Shown: in pieces, positions 32,107 through 41,413 of the stretch
How the letters are laid out: each line of letters opens with the position of its first letter
How positions within the stretch are numbered: the first letter of the stretch is position 1
Assembly (NCBI GenBank): GCA_964503125.1
Contig: CAZCZE010000012.1
Coordinates: forward strand, 40,895-104,894
Reading direction: 5' to 3'
Length of the DNA: 64,000 bases
From: FEN-1219 sp964503125
GTDB taxonomy: Bacteria > Pseudomonadota > Gammaproteobacteria > Steroidobacterales > Rariloculaceae
Translations under genes and position numbers: made by a program
Notes under the pieces: generated by a model
Database searches by the model: none
What the model was told of the DNA's origin: nothing
The model's input: only the letters and a program-made list of their open reading frames with translations

Positions 32107-35100
32107 ATGAACGCGCATCGCATCGTCGGCCATTCGCTCCTGGCCTCTTTCGTGCTCGCATGTGGGCTTGCCGCCTACACCGAGGTGTTTGCCCAGGAGG
32201 AGTTGCTCGAAGAGATCACCGTCACGGGCTCACGCATCGTCCGCCGCGACTACTCCGCTCAGACGCCGATCGTCACGGTCGACGCGGAGGCGTTCAGTCA
32301 GCGGTCCAGCTTCGGCATTGAAGCCACGCTGAATCAGCTGCCTCAGTTCAACATTGCGGGCTCGCAGTCGCAGCTCAGCGAAGCCAATACGCCGTTTCCG
32401 TCGGCGAGCGCGGCGCCGGGCGCTGCGACGCTCGACCTACGCGGCATGGGCACGAACCGCACGCTCGTGCTCATGGACGGGCGGCGCGTGCAACCGGTCA
32501 ACGGCCAGCTCGTCGTCGACGTCAACACGATTCCGGCATCGGCCATCGACCGGGTCGAGGTCATCACCGGCGGCGCGGCAGCGGTGTACGGCGCCGACGC
32601 CGTCGCAGGTGTCGTCAACTTCGTGCTGAAGCGTGATTTCGAAGGTGTCGACTTCAACGTCCAATACGGCGCGAGCCAGGAAGGCGACGGCCAGGAGGCG
32701 CTCGTCAGCGCGCTCTTCGGCACGAACTTCGGTGACGGTGACGACGGCAACGTCATGCTCGGGTTCGACTACGCGCGCCGCGAGATCGTCTACGGGCGCA
32801 ACCGCGACTGGGTCGTGAAAGGTTGGAACGATCCCGGCACGAACGCCGGCGGCATCGGCAGCTCGAATCTGTCGACGTTCGTCGTCGACGGTCTCAATGC
32901 TCCGACGGCCGGCTGGCTGCCGCCTGCCGTCAACTACGTGATCGATCAGAACGGCAACGTGTTCAATGCGTTGAACCCGGGTGACCCGGCTCACCCCTAT
33001 ACCGGGCCGATCGGCGGCGACGGTCCGAACGCCTTCAAGATCAACCCGGACGGGTCGCTCGGTTACATCGACCGCGAGCACAACTATCTGCAGCTGCCGC
33101 TAGAGCGCTATTCGATCTTCGGCCAAGGCCGATATGCGCTCGGGGATGCGGTCGAGGCTTTCGCGACGGCTCGTTTCTCGGAGACCTTCGCGCGCTCGTA
33201 CGGATTCGTGTCCGGGGCCTTCAACGTCTGGTCGCCGACGGTGCCGTTCAACAGCACTGTCGATAACCCGGCCTCCCCGCAGTTCGGCCAGATGCCGGCC
33301 ACGGGCGGGCGACACCCGGTCTCCCCGCAACTCGGGGCGCTGTTGGCCTCGCGGCAGGTCGCGCCGTTCGCTCCACCCGGCTACCCCGGCGGCCCGGACG
33401 CTCGTTGGACCTATGCCGGCGGCCTCGACTACATACCGAACTTCGTCACGGAGACGACCGGCAACGTGTACCAGATCATCGGCGGCGTGCGAGGCGACTT
33501 TGCCGTCAACGAGCGCGACTGGAATTGGGAGGCTTCGGTCTCGCACGGCAAAACGACCGTCAACGCGCGCCAGCCCGAAGGATTCCCGTTCCAGCCGCGG
33601 TTGCAGAACCTGTTCAACGCGGACCTGTACGGGCAGAACTTCGACATCTCGTCGCTGCCCGGCTTCTTTCCGCTCGCCGTGACCGGCCATTGCACGTCGG
33701 GCCTGCCGATCTTCAATGCGAACGGCACCGTCAACAATACGACGTCCGTATCTCAGGACTGCGCGGACTACATCGTGCTCAGGATGAACAACGTCACGAC
33801 GCTGACGCAGGACATCGTCGAGGCCAACGTCTCGGGCGGGTTGCTCGAGATGTGGGCAGGCGAGCTGTTGTTCGCGGCCGGCGCGACGTATCGCGAGGAG
33901 CAGTTCAACTTCGATCCGGACTCGGGTTTCAACGCCAACCAAGACCGCCCGAGCGTCATTCAAAACATCATCCTGCCGGTCACGGTCGCGGGCTCTACCG
34001 ACGTCACCGAGATCTACGGCGAGTTCGCGATACCGCTCGTCAGCGATCGAAAATTCGTGCAGTCGTTCGAGATCGATCCGGGCTTCCGCCGGTCGGATTA
34101 CAGCACGGTCGGCACCGTCGACACGTACAAGGTTCTGTTCGACTGGAGCGTCAACGACCAGCTTCGATTCCGTGGCGGCCGGCAGGTCGCGAACCGCGCG
34201 CCCAACGTGACGGAGTTGTTCAGCCCGCGCGGCGGCAGCGTGCTCGAGGGCAACGCTCAAGACTTATGCGGTTCCTGGTTTCCCGCCACGCCGGCCTATG
34301 GCAACTCTGCGGCCAACCCGAACCGGTTCAACCTGCAGACGCTTTGTCAGCACCTGATGGTGCGTGACGGCGCTCCGCCGTCGCTGTACGTGCCGGGCAC
34401 GGCGAGCGCGGACAACTGGATGTTCAACGTGTTCGGCGCGACGTTCAACTTCCCGCTCTCGATCGGCATCGTCGAAGGCAACCCCGCTCTTGCGTCCGAG
34501 GAAGCGGAGACCCTGACCTTCGGTATGGTGCTGTCGTTCGACACCGTGACGTTCTCCGCCGACCTGTTCGACATCGACGTCACGCAAGCCATCGGCACGC
34601 CGGCGTTCGCGACGATCTACCGGCAGTGCATGGACCCCGCGCTCAATTCGCTGCTCGCCTCCGCGCCTGGAACGTATACGGGTGCCGAGCTCGCGGCCGG
34701 CAATCCGTTCTGTGCGCTGATCAATCGCGAGTACGTCGGCAGCACGCCGCAGCAAGGGGCCACGGGAGCCGCCCGCACGTTCGATGCGCGCTACTTTAAC
34801 CAGGGAGGTATCGCGGCGAAGGGCCTCGATCTGCAATTGGATTTGCGCTTCGACGTCGGCGACGCCGGAGCGCTGAACACGAACTTCCAGGCCACCTTTC
34901 TCGACGAGTATGCCGAGACGGCGTTCCCGGGCGCCATTCCGATCGAGTACACGGGAACGACGTTCAACTCCTCGTACGACTACCGGGTTTTCACGACCGT
35001 CCGGTATCAGCGGTCTTCATGGGGCCTCGGCCTGCGCTGGCAGCATCTGCCGTCGATCGAGCCGTCGACCGCCACGGCGGATGCTCGAAACGTGGACGCC

Positions 35101-35295
35101 CACGACCAACTCGACCTCTTCGCGGACTGGACGTTCTCGGATCGTTACCAGCTGCGTGCCGGCATCGACAATCTCACGGACGCGGAGCCCGAGGTCGTCG
35201 GGGCGACTTCGACGAACAACGCCCTCGGAAGCACGAGCATCAACTACGATCCATTCGGGCGCCGGTACTTCGTGGGCTTGTCGATGGCGTTCTGA
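32107..35295 (+). CDS. TonB-dependent outer-membrane receptor
   Basis: 1062-residue receptor. Signal peptide to VFAQ (about 30), followed by the TonB-box-like EEITVTGSRI, then the plug domain (VDAEAFSQRSSFGIEATLNQLPQ ... DLRGMGTNRTLVLMDGRRV ... VITGGAAAVYGADAVAGVVNFVLK), and a long beta-barrel ending in the terminal Phe of FVGLSMAF. The plug keeps the VxxITGGASAVYGADAVAGVVN landmark. The subgroup is that of large receptors in oligotrophic gammaproteobacteria; ligand unknown. The nearest neighbours (PQQ dehydrogenases) suggest uptake of a substrate that is oxidised in the periplasm, an inference. GGGGGA is the ribosome site, 6 nt before ATG 32107. Confidence 0.93.
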   Translation: MNAHRIVGHSLLASFVLACGLAAYTEVFAQEELLEEITVTGSRIVRRDYSAQTPIVTVDAEAFSQRSSFGIEATLNQLPQFNIAGSQSQLSEANTPFPSASAAPGAATLDLRGMGTNRTLVLMDGRRVQPVNGQLVVDVNTIPASAIDRVEVITGGAAAVYGADAVAGVVNFVLKRDFEGVDFNVQYGASQEGDGQEALVSALFGTNFGDGDDGNVMLGFDYARREIVYGRNRDWVVKGWNDPGTNAGGIGSSNLSTFVVDGLNAPTAGWLPPAVNYVIDQNGNVFNALNPGDPAHPYTGPIGGDGPNAFKINPDGSLGYIDREHNYLQLPLERYSIFGQGRYALGDAVEAFATARFSETFARSYGFVSGAFNVWSPTVPFNSTVDNPASPQFGQMPATGGRHPVSPQLGALLASRQVAPFAPPGYPGGPDARWTYAGGLDYIPNFVTETTGNVYQIIGGVRGDFAVNERDWNWEASVSHGKTTVNARQPEGFPFQPRLQNLFNADLYGQNFDISSLPGFFPLAVTGHCTSGLPIFNANGTVNNTTSVSQDCADYIVLRMNNVTTLTQDIVEANVSGGLLEMWAGELLFAAGATYREEQFNFDPDSGFNANQDRPSVIQNIILPVTVAGSTDVTEIYGEFAIPLVSDRKFVQSFEIDPGFRRSDYSTVGTVDTYKVLFDWSVNDQLRFRGGRQVANRAPNVTELFSPRGGSVLEGNAQDLCGSWFPATPAYGNSAANPNRFNLQTLCQHLMVRDGAPPSLYVPGTASADNWMFNVFGATFNFPLSIGIVEGNPALASEEAETLTFGMVLSFDTVTFSADLFDIDVTQAIGTPAFATIYRQCMDPALNSLLASAPGTYTGAELAAGNPFCALINREYVGSTPQQGATGAARTFDARYFNQGGIAAKGLDLQLDLRFDVGDAGALNTNFQATFLDEYAETAFPGAIPIEYTGTTFNSSYDYRVFTTVRYQRSSWGLGLRWQHLPSIEPSTATADARNVDAHDQLDLFADWTFSDRYQLRAGIDNLTDAEPEVVGATSTNNALGSTSINYDPFGRRYFVGLSMAF

Positions 35296-35426
35296 AACTG
35301 CGCTGACGGTCGTCCCGCGATCGAGACAACGGGCGCGAATCCGGGACGATAACGCGGCGCCGCCGAGCGGCGGCTCAGCGGCCGTGCGGGCCCGGCGCGT
35401 GGCACACGGCTTGCACGGCTGCTGAC

Positions 35427-37856
35427 ATGACGGTGCTCGGCGATCTCTCTCGCGACCTCCGCTATTCCGCGCGCGCGCTCGCGCGCAGCCCGGGCTTCAC
35501 GATCGTAGCCGTCGCCGTGCTGGCGCTCGGCATCGGCGCGAACTCGGCGATCTTCAGCCTCGTGAACGCGGTATGGCTCAAGCCGCTGCCGTTCGCCGAT
35601 GCCGAGCGCATCGTCACGCTCTGGATCGACTTGTCGGCGATCGGCGGCGCGCCGCGCATGCAAGTCACGCCCGGTCACTACGACGACTGGCAGGCGCGCT
35701 CGCAGTCGTTCGAGTCGATGACGGGCATCGAGCCCAGCGCATTCAACCTCACGAGCGACGACGGCGAGCCCGAGCGCCTCATCGGCGTGCGCACGACTCC
35801 GAATCTCTTCGAGACGATCGGTTTGCAGCCGATCCTCGGCCGCACGTTCGAGCCCGATGACGCGGGCAACAACGGTATCGTCGTCAGCGAAGGCTTTTGG
35901 TTACGTCGCTTAGGCGGCGACCCCGCGGCCGTCGGCCGCACGATCACACTCGATGGTTCCCCCCATACGATCGTCGGTGTCGTGCCGCGGGATTTTCGTT
36001 TCCCCGAGGGCGAGAACGAGGTCTTCATTCCCACGGCGTTCGCCGCCGACGTGTTCGCGCGGCGCACGTCGTACAACTGGTACGTCGTGGCCAAGCTGCT
36101 TCCTGACGTGGAGCTTAAGCAGGCCCAAGCCGAGATGCGCGCGGTCGCCGCGTCGCTCGACGCTGAGTTCCCGCAAACCGGCCGCGGCGCTGCCGCCAGC
36201 GTCGTGCCGCTGCACGAGCAGCTCGCGGGCACCGTGAGGCCGACCATGCTCGCGCTCGTCGGGGCCGTTGCGCTCGTGTTGCTCATCGCGTGCGGCAACG
36301 TCGCCAATCTCATGCTCGCGAGAGCTACCGTGCGGCAGAAGGAGCTCGCGATCCGCAAGGCGCTCGGCGCTGCGCGGGGCCGCGTGCTGCGGCAACTGCT
36401 CGCGGAGAGCGTCGTGCTCGCCGGCGTCAGCGCCGTCGTCGGTCTCATCATCGCGGCCGCGTGCCTCGGCTATTTGGAGCGCCTGCTGCCGAGCACTCTT
36501 CCCGCCAGCACGACCCTGGGCCTCGATCCGCGAGTGCTCGCGCTCACGATCGCGACCGCGTTCGTCGCGGTGCTGTTGTTCGGCGCCGGTCCGGCCTTCG
36601 CGGCAGCGCGCCGTGACTTCGGTGCGGTGTTCGGCAGGACCGTCGGAACGCACAAGGCAACGCGGCGTTTGCGCACGGCGCTCGTCGTCGGCGAGATCGC
36701 CCTGACGGTCGTGTTGCTCGCAGGCGCGGGGTTGCTGCTGCGCAGTTACCAAGCGGTGCTCGCCGTCGATCCGGGGTTCGATGCCGAAGGCGTGCTCGTG
36801 GCCGAAACGGTCTTGGCGCCGGCGCGCTATCCAGACGCCGCTGCGCGCGATGGGTTCTATCGGCGCGTGCTCGAGCGCGTGCGTGCGCTGCCGGGCGTCG
36901 AGAGCGCGGCGTTTGCAAGCTACGCGCCGCTGCTGCTCCAAGGCGGCGGCGCGCTCGTCTTCGTCGAAGGGCGCCCGCGCCCGGAACCCTCGGAGATCGT
37001 GCGCAACATGTCGTTGAACCGTGCCGGAAGCGCGGGGTATTTCGAGACGCTCCGTGTGCCGCTCCTCCGCGGCCGCTTCATCGACGAGCGTGATACGCGC
37101 GACGCACCGCGCTCGGTCGTCATCAACGAGACGATGGCGCAAACGCATTGGCCCGACGAGGATCCGCTGGGCCGGCGGTTCAGTCTCGGCAGCGCGGATG
37201 GCGGTCCGATGACGATCGTCGGTGTCGTTGCCGACGTTCGCGAAACGGGATTGGACGTACCGAGCGCCGCGACGGTCTATCTCCCGATCGATCAGGCCAG
37301 ATCGCCGTTCATGTGGCCGCGCCAGCTCATGGTGCGCGCGGCCGGCGATCCGCTGCGGTTAGCTCCCGCGGTGCGCACCGCCGTCTGGGACGTCGATCCA
37401 GATCAACCGGTGTCCAGCGTGCGCACCATGAGCGAAGTGCTCGATGCCGAGCTCGCGAATCGAAATTTACAGCTCACGGTGATCGGCGCGTTCGCGGCCA
37501 TCGCGCTCGTGCTCGCGGCCGTTGGGCTCTACGGCACGTTGAGCTACACCGTCTCGCAGAGCACCAACGAGATCGGTCTCCGCATGGCGCTCGGCGCGCA
37601 ACGCCGCACCGTGATCGGCGCCATCGTGCGCACGGCGCTCGGCACTGCGCTGCTCGGCGTCGTGCTCGGGCTCGCTGCGGCATTCGCGCTGACCCGAACG
37701 ATCGCGTCGTTCCTCTACGGCGTAAGCCCCACCGATCCCGCGACCGCGGCCGCCGTTGCGGGCGTGCTGCTCGCCGTTGCGTGTCTCGCCGCGTTCGTGC
37801 CCGCGCGTCGCGCCGCGAACATAGACCCGGTTACGGCGCTGCGCGCGGAGGGCTAG
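35427..37856 (+). CDS. ADOP-type FtsX/MacB permease
   Basis: 809-residue inner-membrane permease of the 'duplicated orphan permease' architecture: DLRYSARALARSPGFTIVAVAVLALGIGANSAIFSLVNAVW leads into a MacB periplasmic domain, a first FtsX module (about 280-400), a second periplasmic domain, then a second FtsX module at the C-terminus (about 680-805, IGAFAAIALVLAAVGLYGTLSY ... EIGLRMALGAQRRTVI). ABC transporters of this type usually have a separate ATPase; none lies nearby. Substrate unknown; related proteins export lipoproteins, peptides or macrolides. Common in Acidobacteria but also scattered in gammaproteobacteria. Confidence 0.88.
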   Translation: MTVLGDLSRDLRYSARALARSPGFTIVAVAVLALGIGANSAIFSLVNAVWLKPLPFADAERIVTLWIDLSAIGGAPRMQVTPGHYDDWQARSQSFESMTGIEPSAFNLTSDDGEPERLIGVRTTPNLFETIGLQPILGRTFEPDDAGNNGIVVSEGFWLRRLGGDPAAVGRTITLDGSPHTIVGVVPRDFRFPEGENEVFIPTAFAADVFARRTSYNWYVVAKLLPDVELKQAQAEMRAVAASLDAEFPQTGRGAAASVVPLHEQLAGTVRPTMLALVGAVALVLLIACGNVANLMLARATVRQKELAIRKALGAARGRVLRQLLAESVVLAGVSAVVGLIIAAACLGYLERLLPSTLPASTTLGLDPRVLALTIATAFVAVLLFGAGPAFAAARRDFGAVFGRTVGTHKATRRLRTALVVGEIALTVVLLAGAGLLLRSYQAVLAVDPGFDAEGVLVAETVLAPARYPDAAARDGFYRRVLERVRALPGVESAAFASYAPLLLQGGGALVFVEGRPRPEPSEIVRNMSLNRAGSAGYFETLRVPLLRGRFIDERDTRDAPRSVVINETMAQTHWPDEDPLGRRFSLGSADGGPMTIVGVVADVRETGLDVPSAATVYLPIDQARSPFMWPRQLMVRAAGDPLRLAPAVRTAVWDVDPDQPVSSVRTMSEVLDAELANRNLQLTVIGAFAAIALVLAAVGLYGTLSYTVSQSTNEIGLRMALGAQRRTVIGAIVRTALGTALLGVVLGLAAAFALTRTIASFLYGVSPTDPATAAAVAGVLLAVACLAAFVPARRAANIDPVTALRAEG

Positions 37857-37918
37857 CCCTTCCGCCGTGCTACGCTCGGCCGGCGCGCGTTTGCGGCGCG
37901 CAAGGGGAGGTCGTTCCG

Positions 37919-39853
37919 ATGCGCCGACGTTACGCACCGTTTACGCCGCTGCTCGCGTTGCTGTGGGTGGCCGGTTGTGCGCCGTCACAGAACGGCGAGG
38001 ACGCGGCCCAGTGGAGCTTCTACTCGGCCGACGGTCGCGCGACGCGCTACTCGCCGCTCGCGCAGATCGACGCAGCGAACGTCGGCCAACTGCGCGTCGC
38101 TTGGCGCCATCCGCAGGCCGATCCCGCGATCCTCGCGGCGAATCCCGACTTCGCGCTGTCGAACCGCTACATGGTCACGCCGATCTACATCGACGGCATG
38201 CTGTACGTGCCGAACGGTTTCGGGCTCGTCGAAGCCATCGATCCCACGACCGGTGCGACGCTCTGGACGCAGAAACCGCTCATCGACGGGCCCGAAGGGT
38301 TGCCGTCGCTCATGATCAGCAAGGGCGTCGCGCATTGGGGCACGGGTGACGACGCTCGTATCCTGACCGTGCGCCAGCAGCACCTGTTCGCGTTGAACCC
38401 GAAGACGGGCTTGGGCCTAGCGAGCTTCGGCGACGGCGGCGCGGTCGATCTCTCGACCGACGAGTTTCGCTACAAGTGGAACGGCGTGCCCGTGGTCGCG
38501 GGCGACGTCGTCGTCGTGGGCTCGTCGATGCTCGAGCAGGACTCCGCCGTCTACAAGGACGGCACGCCGGGCTACGTGCGCGCGTTCGACGTGCGCACGG
38601 GCGCGGAGCGCTGGTCGTGGAGCCCCGTGCCGCGCGAGGGCGATCCCGCCACCGCAAGTTGGCAGGACGAGGCGTGGCGCTATTCGGGCGCCGGCAACGT
38701 CTGGTCGACGTTCAGCGCCGACGACGAGCTCGGGCTCGTGTACGTGCCGACGTCGGGCGTTACCAACGACATGTACGGCGGTCACCGCCTGGGCAACAAC
38801 CTGTACGGCAGCTCGATCGTCGCGCTCAATGCAACGACCGGCGAGCGCGTCTGGCACTTCCAGACCGTGCACCACGATTTGTTCGACTACGACTTGCCCG
38901 CGGCGCCGGTCCTCATCGACATCACGGTCGAAGGCCGGCCCATCAACGCGCTCGCGCAAGTGACGAAGCACGGCTTCCTGTTCGTGCTCGATCGTGCGAC
39001 GGGCGCGCCCGTCTGGCCCATCGAGGAACGCCCCGTGCCCACGTCGACGGTGCCGGGCGAGGTCACGTCGCCGACGCAGCCGCATCCGACGAAGCCGCCT
39101 CCGTACGAGCACCAAGGACTCACCGAGGACGACCTCATCGACTTCACGCCCGAGCTGCGTGCCGACGCGCTCGAGATCGCCAAGCGCTACGTCATCGGCC
39201 CGCCGTTCACGCCGCCGTCGGTGATCGGCCAGGAGCCTACGGCTAAGCTCGGCACGATCCAGCTCGCGGGCGCGTCGGGCGGCGCGAACTGGAACGGCGG
39301 CGCGTTCGATCCGGAGACCGGCGTGTTCTACGTCGGCTCGCGCACGGTCGCGTTCGTCGCGGATCTCTTTGCGCCCGACGCCGCGCGCTCGGATCTGCGC
39401 TACCGCGCCGGCATGCGCGAGATCATGAACGGGCCGCGCGGGCTGCCGCTCATGAAGCCACCTTATGGCCGAATCACCGCGTTCGATCTCAATCGCGGCG
39501 AGCAGGTCTGGATGGTGCCGAATGGCGACGGCCCGCGGAATCACCCCGCGCTCGCGGGCTTGAACCTGCCGCCGCTCGGCGACGCGACGCCGTCGGCCGT
39601 CATCGCGACGAAGACGTTGCTGTTCGTGACGCAAGCCGACAAGAGCACGCCGCGCTCGCCCGTCAACGTCGGCGGCACGAAGTTCATGGCGCTCGACAAG
39701 GCGACCGGCGAAACGCTCTGGTCGATCGATCTCGGCGTCGGCCAGAACGGGACGCCGATGACGTACCTGCACGACGGCAAGCAATACGTCGTCGTCGCGG
39801 TCGGCGGCACCGACTATCCCGCGGAGCTCGTCGCGCTCGCGCTGCCGCAGTGA
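37919..39853 (+). CDS. PQQ-binding glucose-dehydrogenase-like lipoprotein
   Basis: 644-residue quinoprotein of the membrane glucose dehydrogenase (Gcd) branch. The N-terminus is a lipoprotein signal (LLWVAGC, Cys20), so it is anchored by lipid and lacks Gcd's five membrane helices. The Gcd-like active-site region VHHDLFDYDLPAAPVLID and the TKHGFLFVLDRATGAPVWPIEERPVP, THPTKPPP-like and PPYGRITAFDLNRGEQVWMVPNGDGPRNHP segments are present. Substrate may be a sugar or an alcohol; unknown. ATG 37919 follows GGGGAGG. It closes the 30-40 kb cluster, 62 bp after the permease. Confidence 0.87.
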   Translation: MRRRYAPFTPLLALLWVAGCAPSQNGEDAAQWSFYSADGRATRYSPLAQIDAANVGQLRVAWRHPQADPAILAANPDFALSNRYMVTPIYIDGMLYVPNGFGLVEAIDPTTGATLWTQKPLIDGPEGLPSLMISKGVAHWGTGDDARILTVRQQHLFALNPKTGLGLASFGDGGAVDLSTDEFRYKWNGVPVVAGDVVVVGSSMLEQDSAVYKDGTPGYVRAFDVRTGAERWSWSPVPREGDPATASWQDEAWRYSGAGNVWSTFSADDELGLVYVPTSGVTNDMYGGHRLGNNLYGSSIVALNATTGERVWHFQTVHHDLFDYDLPAAPVLIDITVEGRPINALAQVTKHGFLFVLDRATGAPVWPIEERPVPTSTVPGEVTSPTQPHPTKPPPYEHQGLTEDDLIDFTPELRADALEIAKRYVIGPPFTPPSVIGQEPTAKLGTIQLAGASGGANWNGGAFDPETGVFYVGSRTVAFVADLFAPDAARSDLRYRAGMREIMNGPRGLPLMKPPYGRITAFDLNRGEQVWMVPNGDGPRNHPALAGLNLPPLGDATPSAVIATKTLLFVTQADKSTPRSPVNVGGTKFMALDKATGETLWSIDLGVGQNGTPMTYLHDGKQYVVVAVGGTDYPAELVALALPQ

Positions 39854-40070
39854 ACGTGCGGCTCCGAAGCGTGCGGGCGTAGCGCGTACCCGCAGCGTCT
39901 TGAGAGCCGCAACACGATTGCACTCCTTACGCCGCGTGAATCCGGGCGGCCACTCACGGATCGGTGACGGGCCGGCTACAACCTCCGGCCGTGCAGGAGT
40001 CGAGGCGAAGCAGGGCATCGAGACGTTTTTCTCGCCCCCATGGCTGCGCTAAAATGGTGCCAACAGGTCG

Positions 40071-40088
40071 GGTGGAGGCGTCCCCATT
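40071..40088 (+). promoter_or_regulatory. ribosome site with apparent ATT start codon
   Basis: GGTGGAGG (40071-40078) is followed after 7 nt by ATT at 40086-40088, which opens a textbook signal peptide. No ATG, GTG or TTG lies at the right distance in this frame before the in-frame TAA at 40050; the first TTG is at 40134, inside the hydrophobic core. Confidence 0.5.
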
Positions 40089-40910
40089 CGTACTCCTCGT
40101 ACAACAGTCCTGTGCGCTCTTGCGCTCTTCGTTTTGGTCGTCGCCCGACGGGACGTCCAAGCGCAGACCGAACCTTCGTCGGTCGATGAGAGCGCCACCG
40201 TGGATACCGGTTTCGGCGAGATCGAGGAAATCATCGTTCGCGGTCGGAGCTTCGGCGAGTTGCGGTTCGAGTTCAGGCGTTTCGAGGAAGCCGTGTTCGC
40301 CCGCTTCAACGAAATCAACAGCACGGACGACTTCGACATCCACTGCCGCCTCGAGAAGTATGGCCACTTGAGAGGCCGGTCCTGCCAGTCGAACTTCGGG
40401 CGCGAGCTACAGGGAAGGGCGTACACCGCGGCGGTTCGAGAGATGCAGGACCGGGGGAGCTTCGGGCTTGGGCAGTTGTATGCCGCAGAGGCGCGCCGCC
40501 TGCAGCGGCTCTTGGACGCAGAGATGCGGCAACTGGCTACGGAGGATGAGCAGCTTCAACAGGCCATAGCGGAGTTCTCGCAGGCGCAGTTTGCGCTGAC
40601 GTTGGCTCGCGGCACGACGACCTTATCGCGACAGGTGACCGCTACGAGCGGCAGCTTGCCGTACGACGCTGAGCTGATGTTCGAGATCATCATGGGCAAC
40701 GAGCCTTTCCGCCATCGCTTGACCCGGCAGACGTTCACGATCGCGGACGTGCTCGGCGAGATCCGCAAGTTGGACGTCGAGTGCGCCGAAGGACGCCGGC
40801 GAATCGACTACGAGAGCGGAGTCGATTGGACGGTGCGCAACGGCTGGAGCTCCTGCACATTGCAGGTGAGCGCCAAGAGGGAAACGACGTTCAGGCTGTA
40901 CGAGTTCTGA
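40086..40910 (+). CDS. exported hypothetical protein, probable ATT start
   Basis: About 274 residues if started at ATT 40086: the first 24 codons give a positively charged start (xRTPRTT), a hydrophobic core (VLCALALFVLVVA) and an end at VQAQ, a complete signal peptide. Starting at the TTG at 40134 would cut this core away. The mature protein has an acidic EIEEIIVRG motif near its start, a RFEEAVFARFNEINSTDDFDIHC segment, a Cys-containing RGRSCQSNF, then long helices (QLYAAEARRLQRLLDAEMRQLA) and a beta-rich C-terminus with a WSSCTLQV pair. The family is seen as hypothetical proteins in gammaproteobacteria; function unknown. ATT may be a rare start, a point mutation or an assembly error. Confidence 0.62.
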   Translation: MRTPRTTVLCALALFVLVVARRDVQAQTEPSSVDESATVDTGFGEIEEIIVRGRSFGELRFEFRRFEEAVFARFNEINSTDDFDIHCRLEKYGHLRGRSCQSNFGRELQGRAYTAAVREMQDRGSFGLGQLYAAEARRLQRLLDAEMRQLATEDEQLQQAIAEFSQAQFALTLARGTTTLSRQVTATSGSLPYDAELMFEIIMGNEPFRHRLTRQTFTIADVLGEIRKLDVECAEGRRRIDYESGVDWTVRNGWSSCTLQVSAKRETTFRLYEF

Positions 40911-40931
40911 GCCGCCGCTCCGATTCAGCCT

Positions 40932-40973
40932 CGCGACCGGTCGCGCCAGCGACCTAGGGCCGGTTATACGGCC
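40932..40973. repeat. two inverted repeats downstream of the ATT-start gene
   Basis: A perfect 14-bp palindrome CGCGACCGGTCGCG (40932-40945) is followed by GGCCG-gttata-CGGCC (40958-40973). They lie just after the stop at 40910 in a 155-bp gap. Stable hairpins but no T run, so Rho-independent termination is doubtful. Confidence 0.4.
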
Positions 40974-41065
40974 TATCCGCGGCGCCTGTAGTTGAACCGC
41001 GTCGCGGGTCCACGTTGACTCCCGCGGGCGCTGCCGCGACACTGCTGCACGTCGACATTGGGGGC

Positions 41066-41382
41066 ATGGCAACGATGAAAAACGCACTCTTTTGCGTCCT
41101 CTCGTTGTGCGCCGCGGCGACGCTTTCTTGGCGCAGGGCTCCGCCGTGAACGCGCCACCCGCCGCGCCGGCATCGCGCTCCGCTGCCGCGGCGGTAACCG
41201 CCGAGATCGAGACGGCGACTGATCGGCTCGAGCTCGAGACGCTGCGTCTCAAGCAGCTCGCGGCTACCCTGCAGGCGCTGCTCGCACAGCGCCCGCAACC
41301 GCCCAGCGGCGAGGTCACTGCAGCGGCGCGCATGGCTTACGAACGTGCGCTCGCGAAGGACGCCGGGGCCACGCGCGGGTGA
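41066..41382 (+). pseudogene. small exported Ala-rich protein split by a 1-base frameshift
   Basis: Two frames join to make one sensible protein. From ATG 41066 (or 41075) comes a signal peptide, MKNALFCVLSLCAAATL, which then runs into a stop in its own frame. The next frame continues from about 41125 with FLAQGSAVNAPPAAP and an Ala/Glu-rich helical region (EIETATDRLELETLRLKQLAATLQ) to 41382. A single extra T in the run at 41124-41126 would fuse them as ...AATLFLAQGSAV. It is therefore a frameshifted gene or a homopolymer error. About 106 residues when repaired. Unknown function; it abuts the first caspase gene. Confidence 0.6.
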
Positions 41383-41413
41383 TTGTACGCTCGACCATGG
41401 GATCAAGGACCGC

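Noticed and set aside
35359..35374. GCCGCC-GAGC-GGCGGC hairpin after the TonB receptor
   Set aside because: No T run follows; in GC-rich DNA such stems are common, so not called as a terminator.
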